Positions 15,542 to 24,220 of a stretch of 32,327 bases of DNA are shown one piece after another. This DNA is from Dehalococcoidia bacterium (GTDB taxonomy: Bacteria > Chloroflexota > Dehalococcoidia > JAUSIH01), in assembly GCA_030648205.1 (NCBI GenBank), contig JAUSIH010000057.1:1-32327 (forward strand). Reading direction: 5' to 3'. Position 1 is the first letter of the stretch; every line of letters starts with the position of its first letter. The translations under genes and the position numbers were made by a program. The notes below the pieces were generated by a model that saw nothing but the letters and a program-made list of their open reading frames with translations, was not told where the DNA came from and did not search any database.

Positions 15542-16089
15542 GGTTTCCCTGCTATGCGCGGGAGGCGCGACGATTGTTTCGACTTCAACGGGGGTGTGCT
15601 CGCCATCTCCGCCGCGACCGCCTCCTGCTTGCTGAACATGACGCGCTTCTCCTCCGGCTCCGCGTGATCGTACCCCAGGAGGTGGAGCACTCCGTGCGCC
15701 ACCAGGATGGCGGACTCGTGGTCCACCGTATGCCCTGCCTGACGCGCCTGTCGCTCCGCCTGGGGGTAGGACAGGACCACGTCGCCGAGCTGGATGCGCC
15801 CCGACGGCGGCAGCGCGAACGGCCCGCCTGGTGCGTCGGGACTGGCTTCGGTCAGCCCAAAGGACAACACGTCTGTAATCTCGTCCATGCCGCGGTAGCG
15901 AGCGTTGAGCGCCCGGACCGTGGCGTCGTCGGTGACGGTCAGACTTACCTCCGCGGGCGTGTGCAGGCGTTCGCTCTCCAGGGTGCGACGCACCACGTCG
16001 CGGAGCCACGCTACTTTCAGACGTCCTCGAAAGGCGGGGGCAACCTGCACGGCCACTCGATGTTGGACCATTCCCTCGTACTGCGGCAA
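15538..16089 (-). CDS. ybeY: Endoribonuclease YbeY
   Basis: Zinc metalloenzyme involved in 16S rRNA 3' end maturation and ribosome quality control. The signature H-x3-H-x5-H is intact in HGVLHLLGYDH (His132, His136, His142). The upstream region MDEITDVLSFGL and the strand GDVVLSYP are also family features. The length of 183 residues is slightly above usual. The start is uncertain: the TTG at 16089 has GGAAGG upstream, while the ATG at 16071 has GAGGGA directly next to it, which is too close. It is the first gene of the ybeY-dnaX-ybaB unit and is divergent from recR. Confidence 0.92.
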   Translation of the reverse strand: MPQYEGMVQHRVAVQVAPAFRGRLKVAWLRDVVRRTLESERLHTPAEVSLTVTDDATVRALNARYRGMDEITDVLSFGLTEASPDAPGGPFALPPSGRIQLGDVVLSYPQAERQARQAGHTVDHESAILVAHGVLHLLGYDHAEPEEKRVMFSKQEAVAAEMASTPPLKSKQSSRLPRIAGKP

Positions 16090-16232
16090 AGGCGCCCTTC
16101 CACGGAAGGGCCGTCTCCGAGGCCCATGATAGCACCGTGGGCACGCCCCAGCAAGGCGGAGGAGCGCGCGTCAGTCTCGTTGCTCCGCCGGGGGGACAGA
16201 GGGATGAATGTGCAATCTACCTAGCTATCGTG

Positions 16233-16238
16233 TACAAT
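16233..16238 (+). promoter_or_regulatory. -10 element of the recR promoter
   Basis: TACAAT stands in an otherwise GC-rich gap, with a predicted start near 16245 and a leader of about 28 bases that holds GGGGAG. The -35 region (GTGCAA at 17 bases) is weak. Confidence 0.42.
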
Positions 16239-16272
16239 GAGGGCGCATCAGAAACAGGGGAGTGTTGACGTC

Positions 16273-16887
16273 GTGCCGAACTTCGATGGCATGCCCTTGG
16301 CGGCGCCCATCGCCCGCCTCATAGACGAACTGCACAAGTTGCCGGGCATCGGGCCCAAGACGGCCCAGCGGCTGACCTACCACCTCATCCGCATGCCTGA
16401 GGAGGAGGCCCGCGTTCTGGCGGAGGCTATTCTGGCGGTGAAGGAGAAGGTGACCTTTTGCTCCGTCTGCCAGAACATCACCGACGTGAATCCCTGCATG
16501 GTGTGCGCGGCCTATGACAGAGACAAAGGCCTCATCTGCATCGTGGAGGAGCCGCTGGACGTGATGGCGCTCGAACGCACGCATGCCTACAAGGGGCTGT
16601 ACCACGTGCTGCACGGCGTCATCTCGCCCATTAACGGCGTCGGCCCGGACGACCTGAAGATCGGCGAGCTTCTGGGCCGACTGAAGGAGAGCGCCGTTCA
16701 GGAGGTCATCCTGGCGATGAATCCCAACCTGGAGGGCGAGGCCACGGCGATGTACCTGCACCGCCTTCTCTCACCGCTGGGCATGAAGGTAACACGACTG
16801 GCCCGTGGCCTCCCCGTCGTCGGCGACCTGGAGTACGCTGACGCCATGACGCTGACGCGGGCGCTCGAAGGCCGGCGCGAGGCCTGA
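16273..16887 (+). CDS. recR: Recombination protein RecR
   Basis: Ring-forming mediator that acts with RecO and RecF to load RecA on gaps. A helix-hairpin-helix KLPGIGPKTAQRL lies near residues 22-34, a four-cysteine zinc finger at Cys63, Cys66, Cys75 and Cys78, and the Toprim domain with CIVEEPLDVMALE and MNPNLEGEATAMYL. The length of 204 residues is standard. I chose the GTG at 16273 because GGGGAG lies 10 bases upstream; an ATG six codons later at 16291 would also give a normal N-terminus. In many bacteria recR follows ybaB; here it is on the opposite strand and forms a unit with recO. Confidence 0.94.
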   Translation: MPNFDGMPLAAPIARLIDELHKLPGIGPKTAQRLTYHLIRMPEEEARVLAEAILAVKEKVTFCSVCQNITDVNPCMVCAAYDRDKGLICIVEEPLDVMALERTHAYKGLYHVLHGVISPINGVGPDDLKIGELLGRLKESAVQEVILAMNPNLEGEATAMYLHRLLSPLGMKVTRLARGLPVVGDLEYADAMTLTRALEGRREA

Positions 16888-16936
16888 CCGGGGCCGGAAG
16901 CGGCCAGTCGGAACACCACGGGAGTAGAGCAAGGCT

Positions 16937-17704
16937 ATGGCGGCGCCGCGCCTCTACAAAACCGAGGGCATCGTCCTTCGCCGTTCCGACATGGGCGAGG
17001 CCGACCTTCTGCTGACCTTCTACACGCCCTTCTACGGGAAGCTGCGCGCCGTAGCCAGAGGGGCGCGCAGGCCCAGCAGCAAACTGGCGGGGCACGTGGA
17101 GCTCCTCGCCCGTGGCCTCTTCCTCCTCGCCCGCGGCCAGAACCTGGACACCTTCAGCCAGGCCGAGTGCGTGGAGCCGTTCGCCGCCCTGCGTGACGAC
17201 CTGGAGTCGGTGGGCCGCGCCCTCTACGTGGCTGAGCTGCTGGACCGCTTCACGCCGGATGGCGCGGAAAACCGCCTGCTGTACCAACTCCTGGTTGAGA
17301 CGCTGCGTCGCTTTCCCGCTGGCGGCGATATGGCGGTGCGCTTCTTCGAGGTGCAGACATTGGTGCTTTCCGGCTTCAGGCCGGACCTGCGCTCGTGCGT
17401 GGAGTGCAGCGCCGCAGTGACGCCGGGGCATCACCTGTTCAGCGCAAGCGGAGGCGGCGTCCTCTGCCCGCGCTGCCGGGACCAGGAGCCTGTCGTCCGA
17501 CCCCTGAGCCTGAACGCGCTCAAAGTCCTGCGGCTCCTGGACCGGGGCGACTACGCGGAAGCGGCGCGGCTGCGCATCTCCGCGGAGCTTGCCGGCGAGG
17601 TGGAGCAAGTGCTCCGGCAGTACATCTGGTACCTGCTGGAACGCGAGGTGAAGGCCATCTCGTTCATGGACAGAGTCCGTCGAGGGGAGCCAGACCCGGC
17701 GTAG
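16937..17704 (+). CDS. recO: DNA repair protein RecO
   Basis: Partner of RecR that anneals single strands and displaces SSB. The 255-residue protein starts with an OB-fold (LYKTEGIVLRRSDMGEADLL, FYGKLRAVARGARRP). A helical domain follows, with a zinc site made by Cys154, Cys157, Cys177 and Cys180 (SCVEC and LCPRC). It starts 49 bases after recR on the same strand. Having both recR and recO together suggests a working RecFOR-type gap repair pathway. Confidence 0.93.
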   Translation: MAAPRLYKTEGIVLRRSDMGEADLLLTFYTPFYGKLRAVARGARRPSSKLAGHVELLARGLFLLARGQNLDTFSQAECVEPFAALRDDLESVGRALYVAELLDRFTPDGAENRLLYQLLVETLRRFPAGGDMAVRFFEVQTLVLSGFRPDLRSCVECSAAVTPGHHLFSASGGGVLCPRCRDQEPVVRPLSLNALKVLRLLDRGDYAEAARLRISAELAGEVEQVLRQYIWYLLEREVKAISFMDRVRRGEPDPA

Positions 17705-17780
17705 CCTCAGTCTTCGCATGCGCCGCGGGAACTTCTTCACGCGGCTGGCGCAGTCCGCCCTCGTCCCGTGGTTAAGACGA

Positions 17781-17810
17781 TTGTTATGCCCCCGCTTCCG
17801 GTGCTACAAT
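17781..17810 (+). promoter_or_regulatory. Promoter of uvrA
   Basis: TTGTTA and TACAAT are separated by 18 bases, and TGC directly before TACAAT makes an extended -10. The predicted transcript starts about 33 bases before the uvrA ATG. I see no obvious LexA-type palindrome. Confidence 0.55.
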
Positions 17811-17849
17811 CGTAAGTTGCTTTCGCTACGATAACGAGGTCGAAACAGT

Positions 17850-20735
17850 ATGCCCCTGGACTCTATTCGCGTCAAAGGCGCCCGCGAGCACAACCTCAAG
17901 AATATAGACGTGACCATCCCCCGGGACAGGCTGGTGGTCATCACCGGCGTCTCCGGGTCTGGCAAGAGCAGCCTGGCCTTCGATACCATCTACGCCGAAG
18001 GCCAGCGCCGCTACGTCGAGTCGCTGTCCGCCTACGCTCGGCAGTTCCTCGGGCGTATGGAAAAGCCGGACGTGGACTACATCGAGGGGCTGTCCCCGGC
18101 CATCTCGATTGACCAGAAAGGCACGTCGCACAACCCGCGCTCCACCGTCGGGACGGTCACGGAGGTGTACGACTACCTGCGCCTGCTCTTCGCCCGCGCG
18201 GGGCGTCCCCACTGTCCCAAGTGTGGCCGCCCCATTCAGATGCAGACAGCTCAGCAGATTGTGGACGCCATCCTGGCTCTGCCGGCGGGCAGCCGTATCA
18301 TGGTCATGGCGCCGGTCATCCAGGGTAAGAAGGGTGAGCACCAGCACGTCTTTGAGGACGCCCGCAAGGCGGGTTACGCGCGCGTCCGCGTCAACCGCCG
18401 CACCTATGACCTGGCGGAAGAGATTAAGTTGGACAAGAACAAGCGCCACACCATTGAGGTCGTCGTGGACCGGCTGGTCGTGGGCGAGGGCGAGGGTGGC
18501 TCTCCGACGCGCGTGGCGGACTCCGTGGAGACGGCGCTGAAGCTGGGCGGCGGCGTCGTGCTGGTCGCGGTGGTGGACGGCGAGGAACTGCTGTTCAGCG
18601 AGCACTTCGCGTGCGTCCAGTGCGGCGTCAGCCTGGGAGAGATCGCGCCGCGTACGTTCAGCTTCAACTCGCCGCACGGCGCATGTCCAGAGTGCACTGG
18701 CCTCGGCGTCAAGCTGGAGATAGACCCTGATCTGGTCATTCCGAATAAAGGCCTCTCGCTGGCCCAGGGCGCCGTCCAGCCGTGGGCGCGGGCGGGCAGC
18801 ATGAGCGGCTGGTACCACAGCATGCTGGAGTCGGTGGCGCGGCACCAGGGCTTCTCCGCGCACACGCCGGTGAAGAACCTGACGAAGGAGCAACTGCGGA
18901 CCGTCCTGTACGGCGCGCCGGAGCAGTCGCTGACCATGAGCCACACCAGCCGCGAGGGGCGTGTCTTCGAGTGGGACAGCCGCTTCGAGGGCGTTATCCC
19001 CAACCTGGTGCGCCGGTACAAGGACACCGAGTCCGAGTTCATGCGTGGGGAGATTCAGCGGTACATGATGGAGCGGCCCTGCCCGGTCTGCCAGGGTAAG
19101 CGTCTCAGGCCGGAGGCCCTGGCGGTCACCGTGTGCGGCAAGAATATCATGGACGCCTGCGCCCTCTCCATCAGCGACGCGCTGGAGTGGACGCGGCTCA
19201 TCGCCGGCGACGCGCGGCCACGGAACGGCGCGCTCACGGAGCCGATGACGGAGCGGGAGCTGACCATCGCCCGCCAGGTCATCAAGGAGATACGCGGGCG
19301 GCTGCAGTTTATGGTGGACATCGGCCTTGAGTACCTGAGCGTTGACCGCAGGGCCGGCACCCTCTCCGGCGGCGAGGCCCAGCGCATCCGCCTGGCTACT
19401 CAGATAGGCAGCGGGCTAATGGGCGTGCTCTACGTGTGCGACGAGCCGTCCGTGGGGCTGCACCCCGCCGACGACGACCGCCTCATCCGCACATTGCAGC
19501 GGCTGCGGGACGTGGGCAACACCATCATCGTCGTTGAGCACGACGAGGCCATCATGCGCGCCGCCGACTGGATAATTGACATGGGCCCTGGAGCAGGCGA
19601 GAAGGGCGGCCATGTGGTCGTGGCGGGCACCATTGACGACGTGATGCGCAGCGAGGAGTCTCTGACTGGCGCCTACCTCTCCGGGCGCAAGGTCATCCCC
19701 GTGCCGCCGAAGCGTCGCAAGGGCAACGGCAAGCACATTCTCATCCGGGGAGCGCGGGAGAACAACCTCCAGGATGTGGACGTGTCCATCCCGCTGGGAC
19801 TGCTGGTGGTGATCACCGGCGTCTCCGGCTCCGGCAAGAGCACGCTCATCAACGACGTTCTGTACAAGAAGCTGGCCCAGGTCCTGTACGCCGCGCGGGA
19901 GGCCCCCGGCAAGTGCGAGGAGGTTGAGGGCATTGAGCACATTGACAAGGTCGTCAACATTGACCAGTCGCCCATCGGGCGGACGCCTCGCTCCAACCCG
20001 GCCACCTATACCGGGACGCTGACGCCCATCCGCGAGCTCTTCGCGACGTTACCGGAGGCGAAGATGCGGGGATACGCGCCGGGGCGCTTCTCCTTCAATG
20101 TCAAGGGCGGTCGCTGTGAGGCCTGCCAGGGCGATGGCTACATTCTGGTGGAGATGCAGTTCCTGCCGGACGTGACCGTCCCCTGCGAGGTGTGCAAGGG
20201 CCAGCGCTACAACCGGGAGACGCTGGAGGTCAAATTCAAGGGCTGCGGCATCGCTGATGTGCTGAATATGACGGTGGACCAGGCCGTGGATCTGTTCAGC
20301 GCCTTCCCTCGCCTCAAGGGCAAGATGGACACCATGAGGGATGTGGGCCTGGGGTACATCCGCCTGGGCCAGCCCGCCACCACGCTGTCCGGCGGCGAGG
20401 CCCAGCGCATCAAGCTGGCCTCGGAGTTGTCGCGGCGCTCCACGGGCCGCACTCTGTACATACTGGACGAGCCGACCACCGGCCTCAGCTTTGAGGATGC
20501 CTACGCCTTGCTGCGGGTGCTTCACCGGCTGGTGGACGCGGGCAACTCCGTCGTCATGATTGAGCACCACATGGACCTCATCAAGAACGCCGACTGGATC
20601 GTGGACCTAGGCCCGGGCGCGGGCGATAAGGGCGGGCGCGTGGTGGCTGAGGGCACGCCGGAGCAGGTGGCGAAGGTCAAGGTCAGTCGTACCTCCGAAT
20701 ACCTGCGGCGTGCGCTGAACGGCGCGCGGGGTTAG
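17850..20735 (+). CDS. uvrA: Excinuclease ABC subunit A
   Basis: Damage-recognition ATPase of nucleotide excision repair, 961 residues. It has two ABC ATPase modules. The first Walker A is GVSGSGKSS (33-41), with the signature [16 protein letters not shown] and DEPSVGLHP. The second Walker A is GVSGSGKST (near 657), with [16 protein letters not shown] and [12 protein letters not shown]. Zinc motifs CPKCGRP (N-terminal) and [18 protein letters not shown] (C-terminal) are present. The second module reads GLSFED where most UvrA proteins have GLHFED. The ATG has GAGGT upstream. It follows recO after a 145-base gap with its own promoter. Confidence 0.97.
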   Translation: MPLDSIRVKGAREHNLKNIDVTIPRDRLVVITGVSGSGKSSLAFDTIYAEGQRRYVESLSAYARQFLGRMEKPDVDYIEGLSPAISIDQKGTSHNPRSTVGTVTEVYDYLRLLFARAGRPHCPKCGRPIQMQTAQQIVDAILALPAGSRIMVMAPVIQGKKGEHQHVFEDARKAGYARVRVNRRTYDLAEEIKLDKNKRHTIEVVVDRLVVGEGEGGSPTRVADSVETALKLGGGVVLVAVVDGEELLFSEHFACVQCGVSLGEIAPRTFSFNSPHGACPECTGLGVKLEIDPDLVIPNKGLSLAQGAVQPWARAGSMSGWYHSMLESVARHQGFSAHTPVKNLTKEQLRTVLYGAPEQSLTMSHTSREGRVFEWDSRFEGVIPNLVRRYKDTESEFMRGEIQRYMMERPCPVCQGKRLRPEALAVTVCGKNIMDACALSISDALEWTRLIAGDARPRNGALTEPMTERELTIARQVIKEIRGRLQFMVDIGLEYLSVDRRAGTLSGGEAQRIRLATQIGSGLMGVLYVCDEPSVGLHPADDDRLIRTLQRLRDVGNTIIVVEHDEAIMRAADWIIDMGPGAGEKGGHVVVAGTIDDVMRSEESLTGAYLSGRKVIPVPPKRRKGNGKHILIRGARENNLQDVDVSIPLGLLVVITGVSGSGKSTLINDVLYKKLAQVLYAAREAPGKCEEVEGIEHIDKVVNIDQSPIGRTPRSNPATYTGTLTPIRELFATLPEAKMRGYAPGRFSFNVKGGRCEACQGDGYILVEMQFLPDVTVPCEVCKGQRYNRETLEVKFKGCGIADVLNMTVDQAVDLFSAFPRLKGKMDTMRDVGLGYIRLGQPATTLSGGEAQRIKLASELSRRSTGRTLYILDEPTTGLSFEDAYALLRVLHRLVDAGNSVVMIEHHMDLIKNADWIVDLGPGAGDKGGRVVAEGTPEQVAKVKVSRTSEYLRRALNGARG

Positions 20736-20860
20736 ACGCCTCGTCGCCTGACCCGCTTCGCCGTATCGCACACCCCAGGAAGCAGGACTGGGCGCGCCGA
20801 TAACATGTGCTGATTGGTTTTCCTGACGCAACCGCGATACTCCAGCATCGGAGTTCATAG

Positions 20861-21067
20861 TAGAATAGCTTATGGAGGCACGTTGGACGGTGGTCTGCCA
20901 CAAGCCCTCAGGGGATGACCGAAAGGCTGGCAGTGATTGCTGTGGTCATAGAATTGAGCGTCAGGTAGCTTCCCGATATTCGCACCTCTGGTGAAGAAAT
21001 CCAAAGCGAAAGGCGGAATGATGTACCCGCAGGGTTACTCACTAAGATCGTCTTTCTGGAGTAGGCG
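20861..21067 (+). promoter_or_regulatory. Promoter and long leader of the DEAD-box helicase gene
   Basis: TAGAAT at 20861-20866 is a plausible -10 element; no strong -35 is seen. A start near 20873 gives a leader of about 195 bases before the helicase ATG. The leader contains a 40-codon frame from an ATG at 20872 to a TGA at 20992-20994, with no ribosome site of its own and no similarity I recognise. The rest of the 332-base gap after uvrA shows no gene. Confidence 0.35.
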
Positions 21068-22450
21068 ATGACCGATTTCTTGAACCTGGGCCTGAGTCCG
21101 CGCGTTCTCCGCGCCGTGTCCGCCATGGGGTTTGAAGAGCCGACCCCTGTTCAGTCGAGGACGATTCCCCGGCTGCTGGCGGGCAAAGATGTCGTGGTTC
21201 AGGCCCAGACCGGTACGGGCAAGACCGCGGCCTATGGCCTTCCAATCGCCGAGCGGATGGATGCATCAAGCAGGAGCGTGCAGGCGCTGGTGCTGACGCC
21301 CACTCGGGAGCTGGCTTTACAGGTTGCCAACCAGTTGGCTCAGCTTACCCAGTTCCAGGGCCTCTCCGTATTGCCTGTCTATGGCGGGCAGTCGTATGTC
21401 CTTCAAATACGTTCTTTGAAACGGGGTGTTCAGATAGTCGTCGCAACGCCCGGGCGGTTGCTGGACCTGCTGAAGCAGCGGGTCCTCACGCTGGCGCAAG
21501 TCCGATTCGTCGTGCTGGACGAGGCGGACGAGATGCTGAACATGGGCTTCCAGGAGGATGTTGAACGGATTCTCCGCGAAACGCCGGGGGAGCGCCAGAC
21601 CGCCCTTTTCTCCGCCACCATGCCGGAGGCCATCCTACGGCTCGCCAACCGCTATCTGCGCGAGCCGGAGCGCATCATCCTGTCACAGCCCCAGGCGCTG
21701 ACAGTCCCCACCATCACCCAATCGTATTTCCTTGTCCCGCCCCAGTTCAAGGTGGAAGCCTTGAGTCGTGTCCTGGAGGCTCGCGCTCCCGACCTTGCCC
21801 TTGTGTTTTGCGCCACCAAATGCATGACAGCCGAACTGGCCAGGGAACTGCAGAGCCGGGGCTATCGCACCGAGGCGCTGCACAGCGACATAACTCAAAG
21901 CCAGAGGGAAGCCGCGATGCAGGCAGCCCGCAAGGGACAGGTGGACGTACTCGTGGCGACTGACGTGGCCGCGCGTGGCATTGACATCCCTGAAGTGTCT
22001 CACGTCATCAACTTCGATGTCCCGCAGGACTCGGACTCCTATGTGCATCGCGTCGGACGGACTGCGCGGGCCGGGCGGGCTGGCGAGGCGATGACGTTTG
22101 TAACGCCGCGTGAGTTGCGCCTGCTGAGGGCGATTGAGAGCGCCGTGGGAGTTCGCCTGAAGCGCGAGGAACTGCCAACCGCGGCTGAGGCTGAGGGGCG
22201 GGAGCGAGAGAGCATGACGGCCCGGCTGCGGCAGGTGTTGGTGGACGGCCAGTGGGGAGCGTTTCGGTCGCTGGCAGAGGAATTGGCGCAGCAAAACGAT
22301 CCTCTGGATATCGCGGCGGCGGCGATGAGCATGGCCTATGGGCCCGTCAAGCCACGACTGGACATCCCTCGGGTGTCACCGCATGAGCCAGCGCCGCCGG
22401 CAAAGCCGAGGTTCAGCAGGCGTCCCACGTTCAAGCGGGGCCGCAGGTAG
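21068..22450 (+). CDS. DEAD-box ATP-dependent RNA helicase
   Basis: RNA helicase of the DeaD/CshA type, 460 residues, acting in ribosome assembly or RNA turnover. The Q motif is FEEPTPVQSRTIP (Gln29), Walker A is AQTGTGKT (46-53), then PTRELA, ATPGRLLDLL, DEAD (near 151-154), SAT, and in the second domain DVAARGIDIPEVSHVINFD and HRVGRTARAGRAG. A C-terminal extension with a basic tail, KPRFSRRPTFKRGRR, probably binds RNA. The ATG has GGAGTAGGCG upstream. It is a single-gene unit with a long leader and a downstream hairpin. Confidence 0.95.
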   Translation: MTDFLNLGLSPRVLRAVSAMGFEEPTPVQSRTIPRLLAGKDVVVQAQTGTGKTAAYGLPIAERMDASSRSVQALVLTPTRELALQVANQLAQLTQFQGLSVLPVYGGQSYVLQIRSLKRGVQIVVATPGRLLDLLKQRVLTLAQVRFVVLDEADEMLNMGFQEDVERILRETPGERQTALFSATMPEAILRLANRYLREPERIILSQPQALTVPTITQSYFLVPPQFKVEALSRVLEARAPDLALVFCATKCMTAELARELQSRGYRTEALHSDITQSQREAAMQAARKGQVDVLVATDVAARGIDIPEVSHVINFDVPQDSDSYVHRVGRTARAGRAGEAMTFVTPRELRLLRAIESAVGVRLKREELPTAAEAEGRERESMTARLRQVLVDGQWGAFRSLAEELAQQNDPLDIAAAAMSMAYGPVKPRLDIPRVSPHEPAPPAKPRFSRRPTFKRGRR

Positions 22451-22467
22451 CGTTGACGTCCGCTCAC

Positions 22468-22500
22468 ACCAGGCCGCCGCGCCGCGGCGGCCTGGTTGGT
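22468..22500 (+). terminator. Hairpin terminator after the RNA helicase gene
   Basis: A perfect 12-base stem, ACCAGGCCGCCG paired with CGGCGGCCTGGT, with a 5-base loop. The following TGGTCATCTTT is only moderately T-rich, so termination may be partial. Confidence 0.65.
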
Positions 22501-22585
22501 CATCTTTCGTCCACTTCTGCACCTGGGTGCGTTTGCTATCTTCCGGGTGCATGAGACCGATTTGGGCGCAGGTTCATGGCTCCCC

Positions 22586-22614
22586 TTTACAGAGATGCCT
22601 GCTCTGCATAAGAT
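22586..22614 (+). promoter_or_regulatory. Promoter of the CoA-transferase operon
   Basis: TTTACA and TAAGAT are separated by 17 bases. The predicted start is near 22621, giving a leader of about 35 bases. The -10 element lies within the left arm of the adjacent inverted repeat. Confidence 0.62.
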
Positions 22615-22652
22615 AGGGGCCATGCGTCCAAGGGACACCGCCTATCTTATGC
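22606..22652. promoter_or_regulatory. 12-base inverted repeat, candidate operator of the CoA-transferase operon
   Basis: GCATAAGATAGG (22606-22617) and CCTATCTTATGC (22641-22652) are perfect inverted copies separated by 23 bases. The left arm covers the -10 element and the right arm ends 3 bases before the start codon. A repressor bound here would block transcription. Alternatively a transcript starting upstream could fold and hide the start codon. No regulator gene lies beside it. Confidence 0.6.
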
Positions 22653-22655
22653 GCT

Positions 22656-23411
22656 ATGCCCCTCGATAAAGTTGTGGCTGGGCTGGATGCCGCCGTGCGG
22701 GATATAGCCGACGGCGCGGTCCTGCTGCTGGGCGGCTTCGCCGGCGTGGGCGTGCCGTCGCACCTCATTATGGCGGTGTTGGAGAAGGGCGCGAAAGACC
22801 TGACTATTGTGTGCAACGACTGCAACGGCGGCACGCGCGGGGACAGGCTGGACGCCGCGATGCTGGTGGACTTCCGGCGGGTGCGCAAGGCCATCACCTC
22901 GTACCCCGTCGTGACCACGACGGTCAAGTCGTGCTCCTTTGAGCTTCAGTACCGCCGCCGCGAGGTGGATCTGGAGCTGACGCCGCAGGGATCGCTCGCC
23001 GAGCGTCTGCGGGCCGCGGGCGCTGGCATACCCGCCTTTTACACGCCGACCGGCATCGGCACGCGGTTCGCGGAGGGCAAGGAGACGCGCGTTTTCGACG
23101 GACGTCCCTGCGTGATGGAGCGGGCGCTGAAGGCGGACTTCGCGCTGATCCGGGCGTGGAAGGCGGACCGCTACGGCAACCTGGTGTACCGCCGCGCGGC
23201 GCGCAACTTCAACCCGGTCATGGCGCCCGCCGCCAGGACGACCATCGCCGAGGTGGACGAGGTGGTGGAGCCGGGCGAGCTGGACCCGGAGGCGGTGGTC
23301 ACGCCGGGCATCTTTGTGCACCGCGTGGTGCGCGTGACGGAGGCCGACCGCCGCAGGCTGGCGATGTTGGGGGAGAAAGTGGTGGCGCTGCGGCGGAGCA
23401 CAGGGCAGTAG
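22656..23411 (+). CDS. CoA-transferase family I, subunit A (first copy)
   Basis: Alpha subunit of a two-subunit family I CoA-transferase (3-oxoacid or acetate type), which moves CoA between carboxylic acids by way of a glutamyl-CoA intermediate on the beta subunit. The 251-residue protein has LLGGFAGVGVPSHLI (24-38), GAGIPAFYTPTGIGT, AEGKE and the C-terminal PEAVVTPGIFVHRV. The catalytic glutamate is not on this subunit. No Shine-Dalgarno sequence is seen before the ATG; the right arm of the inverted repeat lies there instead. A paralogous A subunit follows after 32 bases. It has a C-terminal extension of about 20 residues that the second copy lacks. The acid substrates are unknown. Confidence 0.88.
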   Translation: MPLDKVVAGLDAAVRDIADGAVLLLGGFAGVGVPSHLIMAVLEKGAKDLTIVCNDCNGGTRGDRLDAAMLVDFRRVRKAITSYPVVTTTVKSCSFELQYRRREVDLELTPQGSLAERLRAAGAGIPAFYTPTGIGTRFAEGKETRVFDGRPCVMERALKADFALIRAWKADRYGNLVYRRAARNFNPVMAPAARTTIAEVDEVVEPGELDPEAVVTPGIFVHRVVRVTEADRRRLAMLGEKVVALRRSTGQ

Positions 23412-23443
23412 CCGACAACCATCCCAGAAAGGGGTGAGGCGCA

Positions 23444-24136
23444 ATGCCGATGAACAAGCTGGTCAGGAGCGCGGACGAGGCCGTGGCGGACATCTTTGAC
23501 GGCGCGGTCATCCACTTCGGCGGGTTCGCGGCGCGCGGAGTCCCGTACGAGCTTATCGCGGCGCTCAAGCGCAAGGGGGCGAAGAATCTGACCGCCGTCT
23601 GCAACGACATCTGGGGCGGCTGGCGCAACTTTCCGGACGTCTCGGTGCTTGTCGCGAACAGGCAGGTGAAGAAGCTCATCGCGACCTTCCCCGTACCCGC
23701 GTCGCCTCTGGAGAAGACCCCGTTCGAGGAGCAGTGGCGCGCGGGCCAGATCGAGCTTGAGATGTGTCCGCAGGGCACGCTCGCCGAACGGCTGCGCGCC
23801 GCGGGCGCTGGCATACCCGCCTTCTACACGCCCACGGGCGCGGGCACGCAGTTCGCGGAGGGCAAGGAGACGCGCGCCTTCGACGGGCGGGAGTACGTGC
23901 TGGAGCGGGCGCTGAAGGCGGACTTCGCGCTGGTCCACGCCCACAAGGGCGACCGCTACGGCAACCTGGTCTATAACAAGGCCGCGCGCAACTTCAACCC
24001 GCCGATGGCCATGGCCGCCAGGACGACCATCGCGGAGGTGGACATAATTGTGGAGCCGGGCGAGTTGGATCCGGAGGCGGTGGTCACGCCGGGCATCTTC
24101 GTCGAGCTGGTCGTCCGCGTGCCGAAGAAGAAGTAG
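23444..24136 (+). CDS. CoA-transferase family I, subunit A (second copy)
   Basis: A second alpha subunit, 230 residues, with HFGGFAARGVPYELI near the N-terminus. From about residue 108 onward it is very close to the first copy (LAERLRAAGAGIPAFYTPTG, ERALKADFAL, AARTTIAEVD, VEPGELDPEAVVTPGIFV), while the first 100 residues differ much more. The ATG has GGGGTGAGG upstream. A good ribosome site and intact core motifs suggest both copies are functional. They may give the shared B subunit two acid specificities, or they may work as a heteromer; the sequence does not decide. Confidence 0.88.
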   Translation: MPMNKLVRSADEAVADIFDGAVIHFGGFAARGVPYELIAALKRKGAKNLTAVCNDIWGGWRNFPDVSVLVANRQVKKLIATFPVPASPLEKTPFEEQWRAGQIELEMCPQGTLAERLRAAGAGIPAFYTPTGAGTQFAEGKETRAFDGREYVLERALKADFALVHAHKGDRYGNLVYNKAARNFNPPMAMAARTTIAEVDIIVEPGELDPEAVVTPGIFVELVVRVPKKK

Positions 24137-24151
24137 CTTGTCGAGCGGGGG

Positions 24152-24205
24152 TCTGGGGGTGTCCCCCAGAACTAAATAAAACCCCCTCTCCAATGGAGAG
24201 GGGGT
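24152..24205. repeat. Two palindromes between CoA-transferase subunit genes
   Basis: TCTGGGGG-TGT-CCCCCAGA (24152-24170) and ACCCCCTCTCC-AAT-GGAGAGGGGGT (24181-24205) lie between the second A and the B subunit genes. The second resembles the palindrome at 13233-13256. They look like dispersed repeats, but they could also lower expression of the B gene or stabilise the mRNA end. No U-tract follows. Confidence 0.65.
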
Positions 24206-24220
24206 CAGGGGGTGAGGCAT

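Noticed and set aside
15542-16144. N-terminal extension of dnaX
   Set aside because: The frame is open but runs inside ybeY, and the ATG at 15541 gives the exact family N-terminus with an ATGA overlap.
20872-20994. 40-codon ORF in the helicase leader as a gene
   Set aside because: It has no ribosome site, no recognisable similarity and depends on an uncertain promoter; kept only as a remark in the leader entry.
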